Shown: positions 25,365 to 33,741 of the stretch, piece after piece
How positions within the stretch are numbered: position 1 is the stretch's first letter
Layout: every line of letters starts with the position of its first letter
Source of the DNA: Oceanicola sp.
Lineage (GTDB): Bacteria > Pseudomonadota > Alphaproteobacteria > Rhodobacterales > Rhodobacteraceae
Direction of reading: 5' to 3'
Assembly: GCA_022447275.1 (NCBI GenBank)
Contig: JAKVBK010000002.1
Span: 80,503-144,502 of the forward strand
Length of the DNA stretch: 64,000 nucleotides
The notes under the pieces: generated by a model
Seen by the model: only the letters and a program-made list of their open reading frames with translations
Databases searched by the model: none
Told to the model about the DNA's origin: nothing
Program-made: the position numbers and the translations under genes

Positions 25365-25465
25365 GCCGGCACCAATGAGGCCTCGGGGGGTGCCAGCCAC
25401 GCCCCCCGGAGCCCACCGGGCCGCGCCCGGACCACGCAAAAGACCAGAGCAAGGGACAAAACGCC

Positions 25466-26143
25466 ATGCCTCAAGACGGCCACGATGATTTCGCCTTCGA
25501 GTATGCCCCTGGGCTGCCCGAAAGACTGCCCGCCGGAGAGGAAATCCTCTGGCAGGGGCGCCCCAATGCCTGGCGGCTGACGGTTGACAGCCTCAGTCTC
25601 TACTGGGTGTGGGGGTATTTTGGTCTGCTTGCCTTCTATCGCATGGCATCTGCGATCTACGATCATGGCTTCTTGGTTGCCATGGCCTCGGTCGTGCCGC
25701 TGCTGCTGCTTGCGATTGGGGCAACGGCACTGCTCTATCTGATCGGCTACACGCAGGCCCGCGTGACGATCTATACCTTAACAACCCATCGGGTGATCCT
25801 GCGGGTGGGCGCTGCCACGCAGGTGACGTTGCAACTGCCGTTCCAACAGTTGCAAAACGCGTTGCTCAATCTCAATCGCAAATCCGGCTTTGGTTCGCTC
25901 GTGTTCGAACCGAAGGAAGATGGCGGCCAGATGCTGTCCTACTGGTATCTGTGGCCCCATATCCGGCCCTGGCGCATGAAACGGCCCCAGCCTTCTTTCC
26001 GCTGCATTCCGGAGGCTGAGAAAGTGGCCGCTCTGTTTGCCGAGGCCGCCGAAGATCACATGGCCCAGCCCAAAGTGGCCCGTGTGGCGCATTCAGATTC
26101 ACCCAAGACAGACGCGCTGCCCGGCGCGCTGCCCGCCGAATAA
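25466..26143 (+). CDS. puhB: PuhB, reaction centre assembly protein
   Basis: The 225-residue membrane protein has a short N-terminal region with AGEEILWQGRPNAW, two to three hydrophobic helices (about residues 45-95), and a PH-like domain with LTTHRVILRVGAA and QLPFQQLQN. It matches PuhB, which is required for efficient reaction-centre assembly in Rhodobacter. Place between puhA and puhC confirms it. A GC-rich inverted stretch in the puhA-puhB gap (GGGGGG/CCCCCC around 25385-25410) may be a stabilising hairpin. Confidence 0.93.
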   Translation: MPQDGHDDFAFEYAPGLPERLPAGEEILWQGRPNAWRLTVDSLSLYWVWGYFGLLAFYRMASAIYDHGFLVAMASVVPLLLLAIGATALLYLIGYTQARVTIYTLTTHRVILRVGAATQVTLQLPFQQLQNALLNLNRKSGFGSLVFEPKEDGGQMLSYWYLWPHIRPWRMKRPQPSFRCIPEAEKVAALFAEAAEDHMAQPKVARVAHSDSPKTDALPGALPAE

Positions 26144-26155
26144 GGGAGCCTCGAT

Positions 26156-26674
26156 ATGCCCGAGATTACCTCTCCGTTGACCGTGGCCGCCAAGCAAGAA
26201 GGGCCGTCTCTGCGCAACCGTGACAAGGAGATGATCCCTGTCGTGCTGCTGCGCGCCATGCTCATGCTGGCGATCGCCTCGCTTTTGCTGGTGTCTTACG
26301 CGGTGTTCACCGACCGGCCGCTGGTCGGCGTGCCGCAAGATGCCCCTGTGCTCAGTGAGCACGCCATGGTGATTCAGGGCAGCCGCCGCGGTGCGGTGTC
26401 GATCCTGGCGCCTGATGGCACGCTGGTGGCCGACATGTCCGAAAACGACGCTGGCTTCATCTCGGTTGTGACCCGCGCGCTGGACCGTGTGCGCATGCAA
26501 AACGGCGTGCCCGCCACAGAGCCCGTCCGCATCGTCACCTATGAGAACGGGCGCATGGCCCTCGTGGATGATGCCAGCAACTGGAGCATGGAGCTGGGCC
26601 ATTTCGGCGATGTCGGAAAGAACCGCTTCGCTGAGTTGATCGCGGCTCTGCCGCCCAGTGCCCGCCTGAACTGA
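26156..26674 (+). CDS. puhC: PuhC, photosynthetic complex assembly protein
   Basis: The 172-residue protein has one transmembrane helix (about residues 28-46) and a periplasmic domain with ITVxG-like turns (GSRRGAVSILAPDGTLVADM) and NWSMELGHFGDVGKNRFAELI near the end. It is the PuhC family, which affects reorganisation of RC-LH1 cores. It follows puhB by 12 bases with a GGGAGCC site. Its position in the puhABC-bciE-acsF-puhE block is standard for Rhodobacterales. Confidence 0.93.
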   Translation: MPEITSPLTVAAKQEGPSLRNRDKEMIPVVLLRAMLMLAIASLLLVSYAVFTDRPLVGVPQDAPVLSEHAMVIQGSRRGAVSILAPDGTLVADMSENDAGFISVVTRALDRVRMQNGVPATEPVRIVTYENGRMALVDDASNWSMELGHFGDVGKNRFAELIAALPPSARLN

Positions 26675-26782
26675 AGGCAAACCCATCGCGCTGGCGGGCC
26701 TGCCCGCCAGCAGACTGCATCGGCGCCCCGCGCCACCGGAGACCCAGCCAGTCCCGGACAACCCAGAAAAGGGGAACACAAC

Positions 26783-27079
26783 ATGGGACTTATCACCCGC
26801 GAGAAAGAGACCGCGCCCTGCACGGTCGAGATCTCCCACAAGTTTGAAAGCCTGCACGCCCATGTGCGCTTTAACAACGGGGCTGTTGTCTGGCCCGGTG
26901 ACACGGTCGAGGTGCAGGGCCCCGAGATCATGGCCCCCTACGGTGAGATCGTCACCGAGGACCGCACAGCCGTGATCACCCGCGCCTCTGCCGTCGAACG
27001 GCTCTGGACGCGCCTGACGGGTGATTTTGAATTCATGGAACTCTGCGAGTTCTCGTTCTCCGAGGAGGTGACGCTATGA
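26783..27079 (+). CDS. bciE: BciE, auxiliary protein of the oxygen-dependent cyclase
   Basis: The 98-residue soluble protein begins MGLITREKETAPCTVEISH, with a beta-rich core (HAHVRFNNGAVVWPGDTVEVQG) and an acidic tail. It has no catalytic motif I recognise. Its position between puhC and acsF, an ATGA overlap with acsF, and its size match BciE, shown in Rhodobacter sphaeroides to be needed for activity of the alphaproteobacterial AcsF-type Mg-protoporphyrin monomethyl ester cyclase. I recognise it mainly from synteny and its small conserved form rather than a domain signature. Confidence 0.85.
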   Translation: MGLITREKETAPCTVEISHKFESLHAHVRFNNGAVVWPGDTVEVQGPEIMAPYGEIVTEDRTAVITRASAVERLWTRLTGDFEFMELCEFSFSEEVTL

Positions 27080-28194
27080 ACGTCCAGAACACCCAGAAAC
27101 TGAACGGCAAGCATTCGCCCGTATCGCTGCATGGCACAGACGAGGCGATGACCTCGGAGAAGGCCACCGATGTGGCCATGCAGGACACTCTGCTGACCCC
27201 GCGGTTTTACACCACCGATTTTGACGAAATGGACCGCATCAGCGTGGAGCATATCCGCGATGAATGGGACCCCCTGATCGCGCAGATGGAGAGTGACCCG
27301 AACAAGGGCCATTTCAAAAAGAACGAAGACTGGGATCACGTGGACTGGGACGGCATGGAGCCCGAACTGAAGAAGGAGTTCATCGACTTCCTGATCAGCT
27401 CCTGCACGGCGGAATTCTCAGGCTGCGTGCTGTACAAGGAAATGAAGCGGCGTGGCTCCAACCCCGAGATCACCAAGCTGTTCCAGCTGATGGCCCGCGA
27501 TGAGGCGCGCCATGCCGGCTTTATCAATGATGCCCTGCGCGAGGCGGGGATCGCGGTCAATCTGGGTTTCCTGACCCAGCAGAAGAAATACACCTATTTC
27601 CGGCCCAAGTTCATCTACTACGCCACCTATCTGTCAGAAAAGATCGGCTATGCGCGCTATATCACGATCTTCCGCCACCTGCAGGAGAACCCCGACAAGC
27701 GGTTCCATCCGATTTTCAAGTGGTTCGAGGAATGGTGCAATGACGAGTTCAGCCACGGTGAAGCCTTCGCCCTGCTGATGAAAACCGACCCGAAGCTGAC
27801 CAGCGGCAGGAACGTGCTGTGGATCAAGTTCTTCCTGACGGCAGTATATTCCACCATGTATGTGCGCGACCATCAGCGCCCCGCCTTCCACGAGGCCCTC
27901 GGTGTCGATGTGGATTGGTATGGGCAGGAGGTCTTCCGCAAGACGTCCAAGCTGTCCGAACAGATCTTCCCGATCACGCTGGATATCGATCACCCGCGCT
28001 GGATGCCCGGCCTCAAGCGCCTGCAAAAGGCCTCGGTGGCGATGGATCAGGCCAAGCGGCGCGGGGGCATCTCCGGCACGTTTGGCCAGCTGGTAAATGG
28101 TGCCAAGGCAGGCTTTGCGTTCATTTCGCTCTACACCATCCCGGCCAAGAAGCACGAGATGGCGCCGACCACCCGTCTGCAGCCCTGCTACTGA
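27076..28194 (+). CDS. acsF: Oxygen-dependent Mg-protoporphyrin IX monomethyl ester cyclase
   Basis: The 372-residue diiron enzyme forms the isocyclic E ring of bacteriochlorophyll with O2. Metal-ligand motifs are visible: AEFSGC, then DEARHAGF about 35 residues later, and WCNDEFSHGEAF further on, the E/D-ExxH pattern of ferritin-like diiron proteins. ATG 27076 overlaps the bciE stop, so the cyclase and its helper are translated together. The anaerobic alternative bchE is not in this window; acsF implies pigment synthesis can proceed aerobically or microaerobically. Confidence 0.97.
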   Translation: MNVQNTQKLNGKHSPVSLHGTDEAMTSEKATDVAMQDTLLTPRFYTTDFDEMDRISVEHIRDEWDPLIAQMESDPNKGHFKKNEDWDHVDWDGMEPELKKEFIDFLISSCTAEFSGCVLYKEMKRRGSNPEITKLFQLMARDEARHAGFINDALREAGIAVNLGFLTQQKKYTYFRPKFIYYATYLSEKIGYARYITIFRHLQENPDKRFHPIFKWFEEWCNDEFSHGEAFALLMKTDPKLTSGRNVLWIKFFLTAVYSTMYVRDHQRPAFHEALGVDVDWYGQEVFRKTSKLSEQIFPITLDIDHPRWMPGLKRLQKASVAMDQAKRRGGISGTFGQLVNGAKAGFAFISLYTIPAKKHEMAPTTRLQPCY

Positions 28195-28255
28195 TGTGCA
28201 AAGCTGCTGCATATCCCCCTGCGGCCCGCCCCGTTGCGGGCCATAAGGTGCGCCC

Positions 28256-29038
28256 ATGACACCCGATGTCTGGATCGCCGGGGCCGTGGCCCTGTTCGCC
28301 TGGTGGTTTTCCACCGGGGCGATCCTGCTCGTGGTCAAGCGGGCCGATCGCGGTGGGCCAGACAGCCACCGCTGGGCTGTGCTGTGCTCTCTGTTCCTGC
28401 TCGTTATCGGCGTTGCGATCTTTGTCGACACGCTCGGCAGGGCCAATGTCTCTGCGGTCTATGCCCAGTTTTTCGCCGTTCTGGCCATCTGGGGATGGAT
28501 CGAACTGGCTTTCCTGTGTGGCATGATCACAGGGCCGATCACCAAGCCCTGCCCGTCGCGTTTGCGCCCGGGTGAGCGTTTCCTGCGCGCTTGGGGGGTG
28601 ATCGCGTATCACGAGTTGCTGTTGTTCGTTACCTGCGCTGCGCTCTGCTTCACGGCGGTGGGCGCAGCCACCCCGTACGGCGCAGCAATCTTCGGCTTGC
28701 TGTTCATCGCGCGGGTCTCCGCCAAGCTTAACCTGTTTCTCGGGGTGCCCCGGATCAATACAGAGTTTCTGCCGCTCGCTTTGTCCCATGTGCCCAGCCA
28801 TTTCCGCATCGCCCGGATGAACGTCTTGTTCCCGGTTTCGGTGATCGGTCTTGGCTGGATCACGCTTTGGGGCGCCGAGCACATCATGATGGCCACATCC
28901 CGTCCGGATGTCATTGGCTATTCCCTGTTCACCGCGCTCGCCGCACTCGCGTTGCTGGAGCACCTGTTCATGGTGGTCCCGCTGCCCGACGCCAAGCTTT
29001 GGCGTTGGTTACTTCCAGCGTCCGGAACGGACCGCTGA
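28256..29038 (+). CDS. puhE: PuhE, photosynthetic complex assembly protein (DUF3623)
   Basis: The 260-residue integral membrane protein has about seven hydrophobic helices. It carries the family pattern FAWWFSTGAILLVVK near the N-terminus, and NLFLGVPRINTEFLP with SHFRIARMN in the second half. PuhE modulates bacteriochlorophyll and RC-LH1 levels in Rhodobacter. It follows acsF by 61 bases and precedes hemA by 26, and probably belongs to the same transcript. Confidence 0.93.
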   Translation: MTPDVWIAGAVALFAWWFSTGAILLVVKRADRGGPDSHRWAVLCSLFLLVIGVAIFVDTLGRANVSAVYAQFFAVLAIWGWIELAFLCGMITGPITKPCPSRLRPGERFLRAWGVIAYHELLLFVTCAALCFTAVGAATPYGAAIFGLLFIARVSAKLNLFLGVPRINTEFLPLALSHVPSHFRIARMNVLFPVSVIGLGWITLWGAEHIMMATSRPDVIGYSLFTALAALALLEHLFMVVPLPDAKLWRWLLPASGTDR

Positions 29039-29064
29039 AACACTATCACTGAAGGACCAGACAC

Positions 29065-30276
29065 ATGGATTTCCAGTCCCATTTCCGTTCCAGCCTAGAG
29101 GCTCTGAAAGATGAGGGGAATTACCGCATCTTTGCCGAGCTGGAGCGCCGCTGTGGAGCGTTTCCAAAGGTCGATTTCCACAATAATGGCGGCAAGTCGG
29201 AGGTGACGGTTTGGTGCTCGAATGACTATCTTGGAATGGGGCAGCATCCGGATGTGGTGGCCGCCATGTGCGACACGGTTCAGGCCTGCGGTACCGGGGC
29301 GGGGGGCACGCGCAACATCTCGGGCACAAATCACTGCCACGTGGAACTGGAAGCCGAACTGGCAGACCTGCATCGCAAAGAAGCGGCGCTGCTGTTCACC
29401 TCTGGCTATGTCTCGAATTGGGCAAGCCTGTCGACACTGGGATCCAAGATCCCGAATGCGGTGATCCTGTCCGACAGTGAGAACCACGCCTCCATGATCG
29501 AAGGCATCCGCCACTCACGGGCCGATAAGGTGATCTGGAAGCACAACGACGTGGAAGATCTCGATCGCAAGCTGTCGGCGGTGGGCGACCGGCCAAAGAT
29601 CGTTGCCTTTGAATCCGTCTACTCGATGGATGGCGATATCGCACCGCTCAAGGAGATCATCGAGGTCTGCGAGAAGCACGGGGCGTTGTCCTATCTCGAC
29701 GAGGTGCATGCGGTGGGCATGTATGGCCCGCGGGGCGGCGGCATTTCCGAGCGCGAGGGCGTTGCCCATCGCATTGATCTGATCGAGGGCACTCTGGGCA
29801 AGGCCTATGGCTGCGTGGGCGGCTATATCACTGGCACCGCCGCGATGTGCGATTTCATCCGCTCCTTCGCCTCGGGCTTCATTTTCACCACGGCCCTGCC
29901 GCCCGCGGTTGCAGCAGCGGCAAAAACCTCGATCGCGCATCTCAAGACATCAAGCGTGGAGCGGGAGGCCCAGGCTCAACAGGTTGCCAAGATGCGTGCC
30001 GCTCTGGATCGGGCCGGTATTCCGCACATGGCAAATGACAGCCACATCATTCCCGTCATGATTGGGGATCCGGTCAAATGCCGCACGATTTCCGACATCC
30101 TGATGGAGAGCTATGGGATCTATGTGCAGCCGATCAACTATCCCACGGTGCCCAAGGGAACGGAGCGCCTGCGGATCACGCCGGGGCCCCTGCACAGCGA
30201 TGCGGATATCGAACATTTGGTGTCATCGCTCTCTGAATTGTGGGCCCAATGCGCCTTGGCCCATGCGGTTGCCTGA
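29065..30276 (+). CDS. hemA: 5-aminolevulinate synthase
   Basis: The 403-residue PLP enzyme of the alpha-oxoamine synthase family condenses glycine and succinyl-CoA into 5-aminolevulinate, the first step of the C4 tetrapyrrole pathway. It shows the glycine-rich [21 protein letters not shown] segment, Asp212 in [11 protein letters not shown] and the PLP lysine at residue 246 in [10 protein letters not shown]. Location inside the photosynthesis cluster ties precursor supply to pigment demand. A second ALA synthase elsewhere in the genome is possible, as in R. sphaeroides. Confidence 0.98.
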   Translation: MDFQSHFRSSLEALKDEGNYRIFAELERRCGAFPKVDFHNNGGKSEVTVWCSNDYLGMGQHPDVVAAMCDTVQACGTGAGGTRNISGTNHCHVELEAELADLHRKEAALLFTSGYVSNWASLSTLGSKIPNAVILSDSENHASMIEGIRHSRADKVIWKHNDVEDLDRKLSAVGDRPKIVAFESVYSMDGDIAPLKEIIEVCEKHGALSYLDEVHAVGMYGPRGGGISEREGVAHRIDLIEGTLGKAYGCVGGYITGTAAMCDFIRSFASGFIFTTALPPAVAAAAKTSIAHLKTSSVEREAQAQQVAKMRAALDRAGIPHMANDSHIIPVMIGDPVKCRTISDILMESYGIYVQPINYPTVPKGTERLRITPGPLHSDADIEHLVSSLSELWAQCALAHAVA

Positions 30277-30436
30277 AGCGGATCTGCACAGAAAGGCATT
30301 TTTTATTGGAAAAATCGGCATGCCGTCGCATGTCGTGACCAGCAAGCCAGATTTTTCTTAGGAAAAGCCAGCAATCGGGCGCGTCGCAGGGCCCGCAAAA
30401 ACAAACAGACTGTTATCACAAAGAAGGAAGACGGCC
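30277..30436 (+). promoter_or_regulatory. AT-rich hemA-pseudoazurin gap
   Basis: This 160-base gap contains unusually AT-rich runs for this genome (30298-30315 and 30349-30366) and an AAGAAGGAAGA ribosome-binding region before the ATG at 30437. It probably holds the pseudoazurin promoter; I could not identify an FNR or PpsR box. Confidence 0.4.
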
Positions 30437-30943
30437 ATGAAAGTAACGCGTCGTGAAGGATTGGCACTGTTGGGAGGAACGGCCGCAGCAACTGTACTGG
30501 GCGCGCCCCTGTTCGCAGATGATGCCGCGGAAGGCCCGGTTGTGCATGAAGTGCAGATGCTGAACGCCCATCCTGACAACAAGCGTGAGCGCCAGGTGTT
30601 TGTGCCTGATATCGTGCGCGCCAAGCCCGGCGATACCATCAAGTTTGTTGCCGCTGACCGTGGGCATAACTCGCAGGTCAACGAGGATATGATGCCTGAG
30701 GGCGGAACCATGTGGGAAGGCAAGATCAACGACGAGGTCGAAGTGACCATCGATGTTGAAGGTGCTTATGGTTACTATTGCAAGCCGCACAACTCGGCCG
30801 GCATGGTTGGCCTGATCCTCGTGGGCGATGTGTCCGGTAACTACGAAGACCTCAAGAGCGCTCGTCAGCGTGGTAAGGCGAAGAAGCGCTACGAGGATAT
30901 CTTCGCACGGGCAGACGCCCTGCTGGCCGAAGAAACCTCCTAA
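30437..30943 (+). CDS. Pseudoazurin (periplasmic blue copper protein)
   Basis: The 168-residue precursor begins with a Tat-like signal (TRREGLALLGG, cleavage probably after LFA near residue 27). The mature cupredoxin has PGDTIKFVAADRGHNSQ and the C-terminal copper loop GYYCKPHNSAGMVGLI, giving type 1 Cu ligands His77, Cys115, His118 and Met123. Pseudoazurins shuttle electrons in the periplasm, usually to denitrification enzymes. Here it lies between hemA and cycA in a photosynthesis cluster, so a role as an electron carrier alongside cytochrome c2 is plausible but unproven. The C-terminal 35 residues form a charged helical tail typical of the family. Confidence 0.9.
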   Translation: MKVTRREGLALLGGTAAATVLGAPLFADDAAEGPVVHEVQMLNAHPDNKRERQVFVPDIVRAKPGDTIKFVAADRGHNSQVNEDMMPEGGTMWEGKINDEVEVTIDVEGAYGYYCKPHNSAGMVGLILVGDVSGNYEDLKSARQRGKAKKRYEDIFARADALLAEETS

Positions 30944-30947
30944 GCGA

Positions 30948-31700
30948 TCAAGACCCCGTCAAGGCCCCGTTCGCGCGGGCCTTGGCGCGCCGTTTGGCCA
31001 CCAGCCAAAGACCGCCTGCCAAGGCGACACCGCCGAATAGCAAGCTGATGCCGGCCAGATATCCCAGCCGCGCCATCAACGCATCGCGCCCCATCCGAAC
31101 AGCCTCCAACGTGATCACATCGCCAGGCGCCACCACCTGGCGCAGCTCACGTGTTTTGCGCCCGTCGACATACTCGATCAGTTCAACCGGCTGCGGTGCG
31201 GCACTGGCCAGACGCAGCGTGATCGGCTCCCCGCCGTTCACGGGGTATGCAATATAGCCGCCATACAAGGTAAGCCCGGCCGGGGCAGGTGCCTGTGCGC
31301 CCGGCGGCACCGTGCAGATCGACATCGCAGCAACGCCGTCGATCGGGGTGTCGAACGGCATCGGCAGGGTGTCGGGATGCAGCATCACTGACATTGCAGG
31401 CAGCGCCACTGTGGCGTCGCCCACTTGCAGAAAGCCTTCATGCAGCACCCCATCGCCTTGCTCTGCCGTTCCACTCGATCGAAACACGCCCAGATCAAAG
31501 CTGCCATCTGCGTTCATCAGAGGCTGCACACTGCCGCCAAGCACCGCCTCCACGGATTGCGCAGGCAGGCGCAGGAACAGTTCAACGCTGGTGGGCATGC
31601 GGTCCACGATGATGCGCAGGGGCGCGGCGGCACTGTCTTCTGCATGGGCGGAAGGCACAAACCACAGACAGGCACAAAAGGCATAAAGAAAGCGGCGCAT
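30948..31700 (-). CDS. Exported, membrane-anchored protein of unknown function
   Basis: I do not recognise this 250-residue protein. It has an N-terminal signal peptide (cleavage probably after AHA, residue 20), a beta-rich periplasmic region with LRIIVDRMPTSVELFLRLP and several GGxxP turns, then a single transmembrane helix (about residues 214-234) and a short basic cytoplasmic tail. One cysteine (CTVPPGA) remains in the mature part. It is convergent with pseudoazurin, ending four bases from it, and divergent from cycA. Topology suggests a tail-anchored periplasmic domain; function cannot be inferred. Confidence 0.75.
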   Translation of the reverse strand: MRRFLYAFCACLWFVPSAHAEDSAAAPLRIIVDRMPTSVELFLRLPAQSVEAVLGGSVQPLMNADGSFDLGVFRSSGTAEQGDGVLHEGFLQVGDATVALPAMSVMLHPDTLPMPFDTPIDGVAAMSICTVPPGAQAPAPAGLTLYGGYIAYPVNGGEPITLRLASAAPQPVELIEYVDGRKTRELRQVVAPGDVITLEAVRMGRDALMARLGYLAGISLLFGGVALAGGLWLVAKRRAKARANGALTGS

Positions 31701-31835
31701 ACTCTACTTATGGCCCTCGGCGCGGCTACGGCAAGGCACTGTGGCTGACAAATCGGCGATCAGGGCCGCAACCGCCTTGATCCCGGACGTTTGCGCGATA
31801 ATTTCCCTCCTACGACCAAGGAGAAAGGCAGAACC

Positions 31836-32288
31836 ATGCGTTCAACCCAATTTATTCTCGCCGCCGCATTGCTCGGCACATCCCCCGCATTTGCTGATGG
31901 ACACGCTGCCTCGGGCGACGCTGCCGCTGGTGAAGAAGCATTTGGCCAGTGCGTTAGCTGCCATGTTGTGAAGGATGGCAACGGCGAGACACTGGCAGGC
32001 CGCAATGCGAAGACCGGCCCCAACCTCTATGGCCTTGCTGGCAAAACGGCCGGTATTGAGGATTTCCGCTATGGCAAAGACATCGTCAAAGCGGGCGAGG
32101 GCGATGGCGATTTCGAGCCGCTGATCTGGACCGAAGAGAATTTCGTTGCCTATGTGCAGGACCCGACCGGCTTCCTGCGTGAATACACCGGCAGCAAGCG
32201 GGCCCGGGGCAAGATGAGCTACCGCGTGCGCAATGCCGATGATGCGGTCAATCTCTATGCGTATCTGGCACAATTCGGCGCTGAATAA
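31836..32288 (+). CDS. cycA: Cytochrome c2
   Basis: The 150-residue precursor has a Sec signal peptide (cleavage near residue 20, AFA), one haem-binding CVSCH (Cys39, Cys42, His43), the NAKTGPNLYG segment and a distal Met127 in ARGKM. The pattern closely follows Rhodobacter cytochrome c2, including the QDPTGFLREYTG helix. Cytochrome c2 carries electrons from cytochrome bc1 to the photo-oxidised reaction centre. With no pufC in the puf operon, it would dock directly on PufL/M. ATG 31836 is chosen by the AAGGAGA site upstream. Confidence 0.95.
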   Translation: MRSTQFILAAALLGTSPAFADGHAASGDAAAGEEAFGQCVSCHVVKDGNGETLAGRNAKTGPNLYGLAGKTAGIEDFRYGKDIVKAGEGDGDFEPLIWTEENFVAYVQDPTGFLREYTGSKRARGKMSYRVRNADDAVNLYAYLAQFGAE

Positions 32289-32330
32289 GCCCAGGCTTTG
32301 TCAGAGCAGCCTCTGAATACAGACCGACTG

Positions 32331-32367
32331 AAGGGGTGGCCTGGTTTCGGGCCAGCCCTTTTATTTT
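32331..32367 (+). terminator. Terminator of cycA
   Basis: A stem of 11 positions (32331-32341 with 32350-32360, one mismatch) is followed by TTTTATTTT, about 45 bases after the cycA stop. It is a good Rho-independent terminator. Confidence 0.8.
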
Positions 32368-32819
32368 GCCCAACCAAGGCCACTTGAGGGTGTGATGCGC
32401 CTCACGCAAAGCATGGGCCTGCAGAACGCCGATTATCTGCAATCTGAATTGCCCTCCCCAAAGGCTGGCGCGTCGGCGCCCAAGGCTGAAGGCAAAACGC
32501 CCCCCGGTTGAACGCCAATCGATTTGCCCCCTGCCCATCCTGCGCGTGTTGATCTTGTGCATGGGTGCGTTGGGGCATTTGAGTGCCCTTCCCGCGCGCA
32601 GAATACTTTTGTCAAAACATATGCTTTGAGATTGTGCGCCCGCGGTTGGGGCCTCGGTGCAAACTCGATCGCTCGTCTCATGCCCCAAGTGCGAATTGTC
32701 GAAAATGCACCCTAGACGTGCAGCGCATGTCGAAACTGCGGCAATAAAGTGCGTGACATTTCCAGTGAATGCACCAGGCGTGGCTGTAGGGAGATTGATC
32801 TACTGAGGGGTGCTAGGAA
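32368..32819. other. Long non-coding stretch before the VPLPA-CTERM gene
   Basis: About 450 bases contain no supported gene. Short open frames on both strands have no family pattern or ribosome-binding site I trust. An AT-rich patch (32610-32635) may include a promoter for the rightward gene at 32820. The stretch could hold a decayed gene, but I see nothing that identifies one. Confidence 0.5.
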
Positions 32820-33488
32820 ATGAAACGCATTTTGGGATTATTGGCCGCTCTGGTAACATTGGGGTTTGGCACAACAGGAAACGCGGCCACTGCGACTCTC
32901 TTCAGCGAGGGCACCCCCTTTGCCGACCTCACGTTCACGGGCGCAAGAGGGATCAAGGTAGACGGTGCGTTCTACAGAGTGCGGTTCGAAAAAGGCACCT
33001 GTGACGAGGTTTTCGACGGGTGCGATACAGCAAATTTTGCGTTCAGCACCCAGGCGGATGCGGAAACGGCAACGCGGGCTCTGTTTGATTTGTTATTGGC
33101 AGATGCACTTGAGAGACAAACACAAGGCCTCGGTCTCGATATTGGAATATTCGAGCGAGATAACTCGATCTCAAGCAATGATTGTAGCGTGGCACTGTGC
33201 GAATTGGTGACCCCCTATGATAAACAACCATTTGGTAGTTCCGGATTAGTTCCTTATACGTACCGCGTCAAACTTCGTAGAACTAGCGGGTTAATTAGTG
33301 GCTTCCCTAGTTCCCAAATTACGAGCCCCGCAAATTTTGGGCAAACGCCCTATTCCACTACTTCCGAGAATATGTACATGGTCTGGACGGCCACTGTCCC
33401 GGTTCCTGCCAGCCTCCCTCTTTTGATCACAGCTGTTGCCGGCTTTGCTGGGCTGGGCATGCGGAGAAAGCGGCAGGCGCAGGCGTAA
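32820..33488 (+). CDS. Secreted protein with VPLPA/PEP-CTERM-like sorting tail
   Basis: The 222-residue protein has a signal peptide (cleavage after GNA, residue 22), a Ser/Thr-rich beta-type body with four cysteines, and a C-terminal tripartite tail: VPVPASLPLL, a hydrophobic helix, then RRKRQAQA. This tail fits the VPLPA-CTERM or PEP-CTERM signals processed by exosortase-type enzymes for surface or extracellular export in Rhodobacterales. The body has no recognised domain. Base composition in the second half is visibly more AT-rich than its neighbours, which suggests a later arrival in the cluster. A terminator follows. Confidence 0.8.
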   Translation: MKRILGLLAALVTLGFGTTGNAATATLFSEGTPFADLTFTGARGIKVDGAFYRVRFEKGTCDEVFDGCDTANFAFSTQADAETATRALFDLLLADALERQTQGLGLDIGIFERDNSISSNDCSVALCELVTPYDKQPFGSSGLVPYTYRVKLRRTSGLISGFPSSQITSPANFGQTPYSTTSENMYMVWTATVPVPASLPLLITAVAGFAGLGMRRKRQAQA

Positions 33489-33540
33489 GACCACCTGACC
33501 ATCGCGGAACCAAACTGTGCACGGTTTGACAGCGTGCCGA

Positions 33541-33572
33541 AGGGGCGTCGGACTATACCGGCGCCCCTTTTT
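33541..33572 (+). terminator. Terminator after the VPLPA-CTERM gene
   Basis: An 11-bp stem with one G:T pair (33541-33551 with 33558-33568, 6-base loop) ends in TTTTT. It is canonical and about 50 bases beyond the stop codon. Confidence 0.85.
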
Positions 33573-33741
33573 GCGCGCTACCGGAAGGGTGTTGTCAAAC
33601 CGGCGCTCACAGCGCCTGACCAAGGCCCCGAAAAGCGAAAGCCCGCTCTGGCGCGGTATCTTTATGCCCAAACCGTGCCGTTGATCTGTCTTACCCTGCC
33701 GTGCGCTGCTCAGATCATGGCGGGGGCTGATTTCGAAGGGA

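Noticed and set aside
32248..32688. Minus-strand open frame of 146 codons in the cycA-VPLPA gap
   Set aside because: No known pattern, no good ribosome-binding site, and it overlaps the cycA terminator and 3' end.
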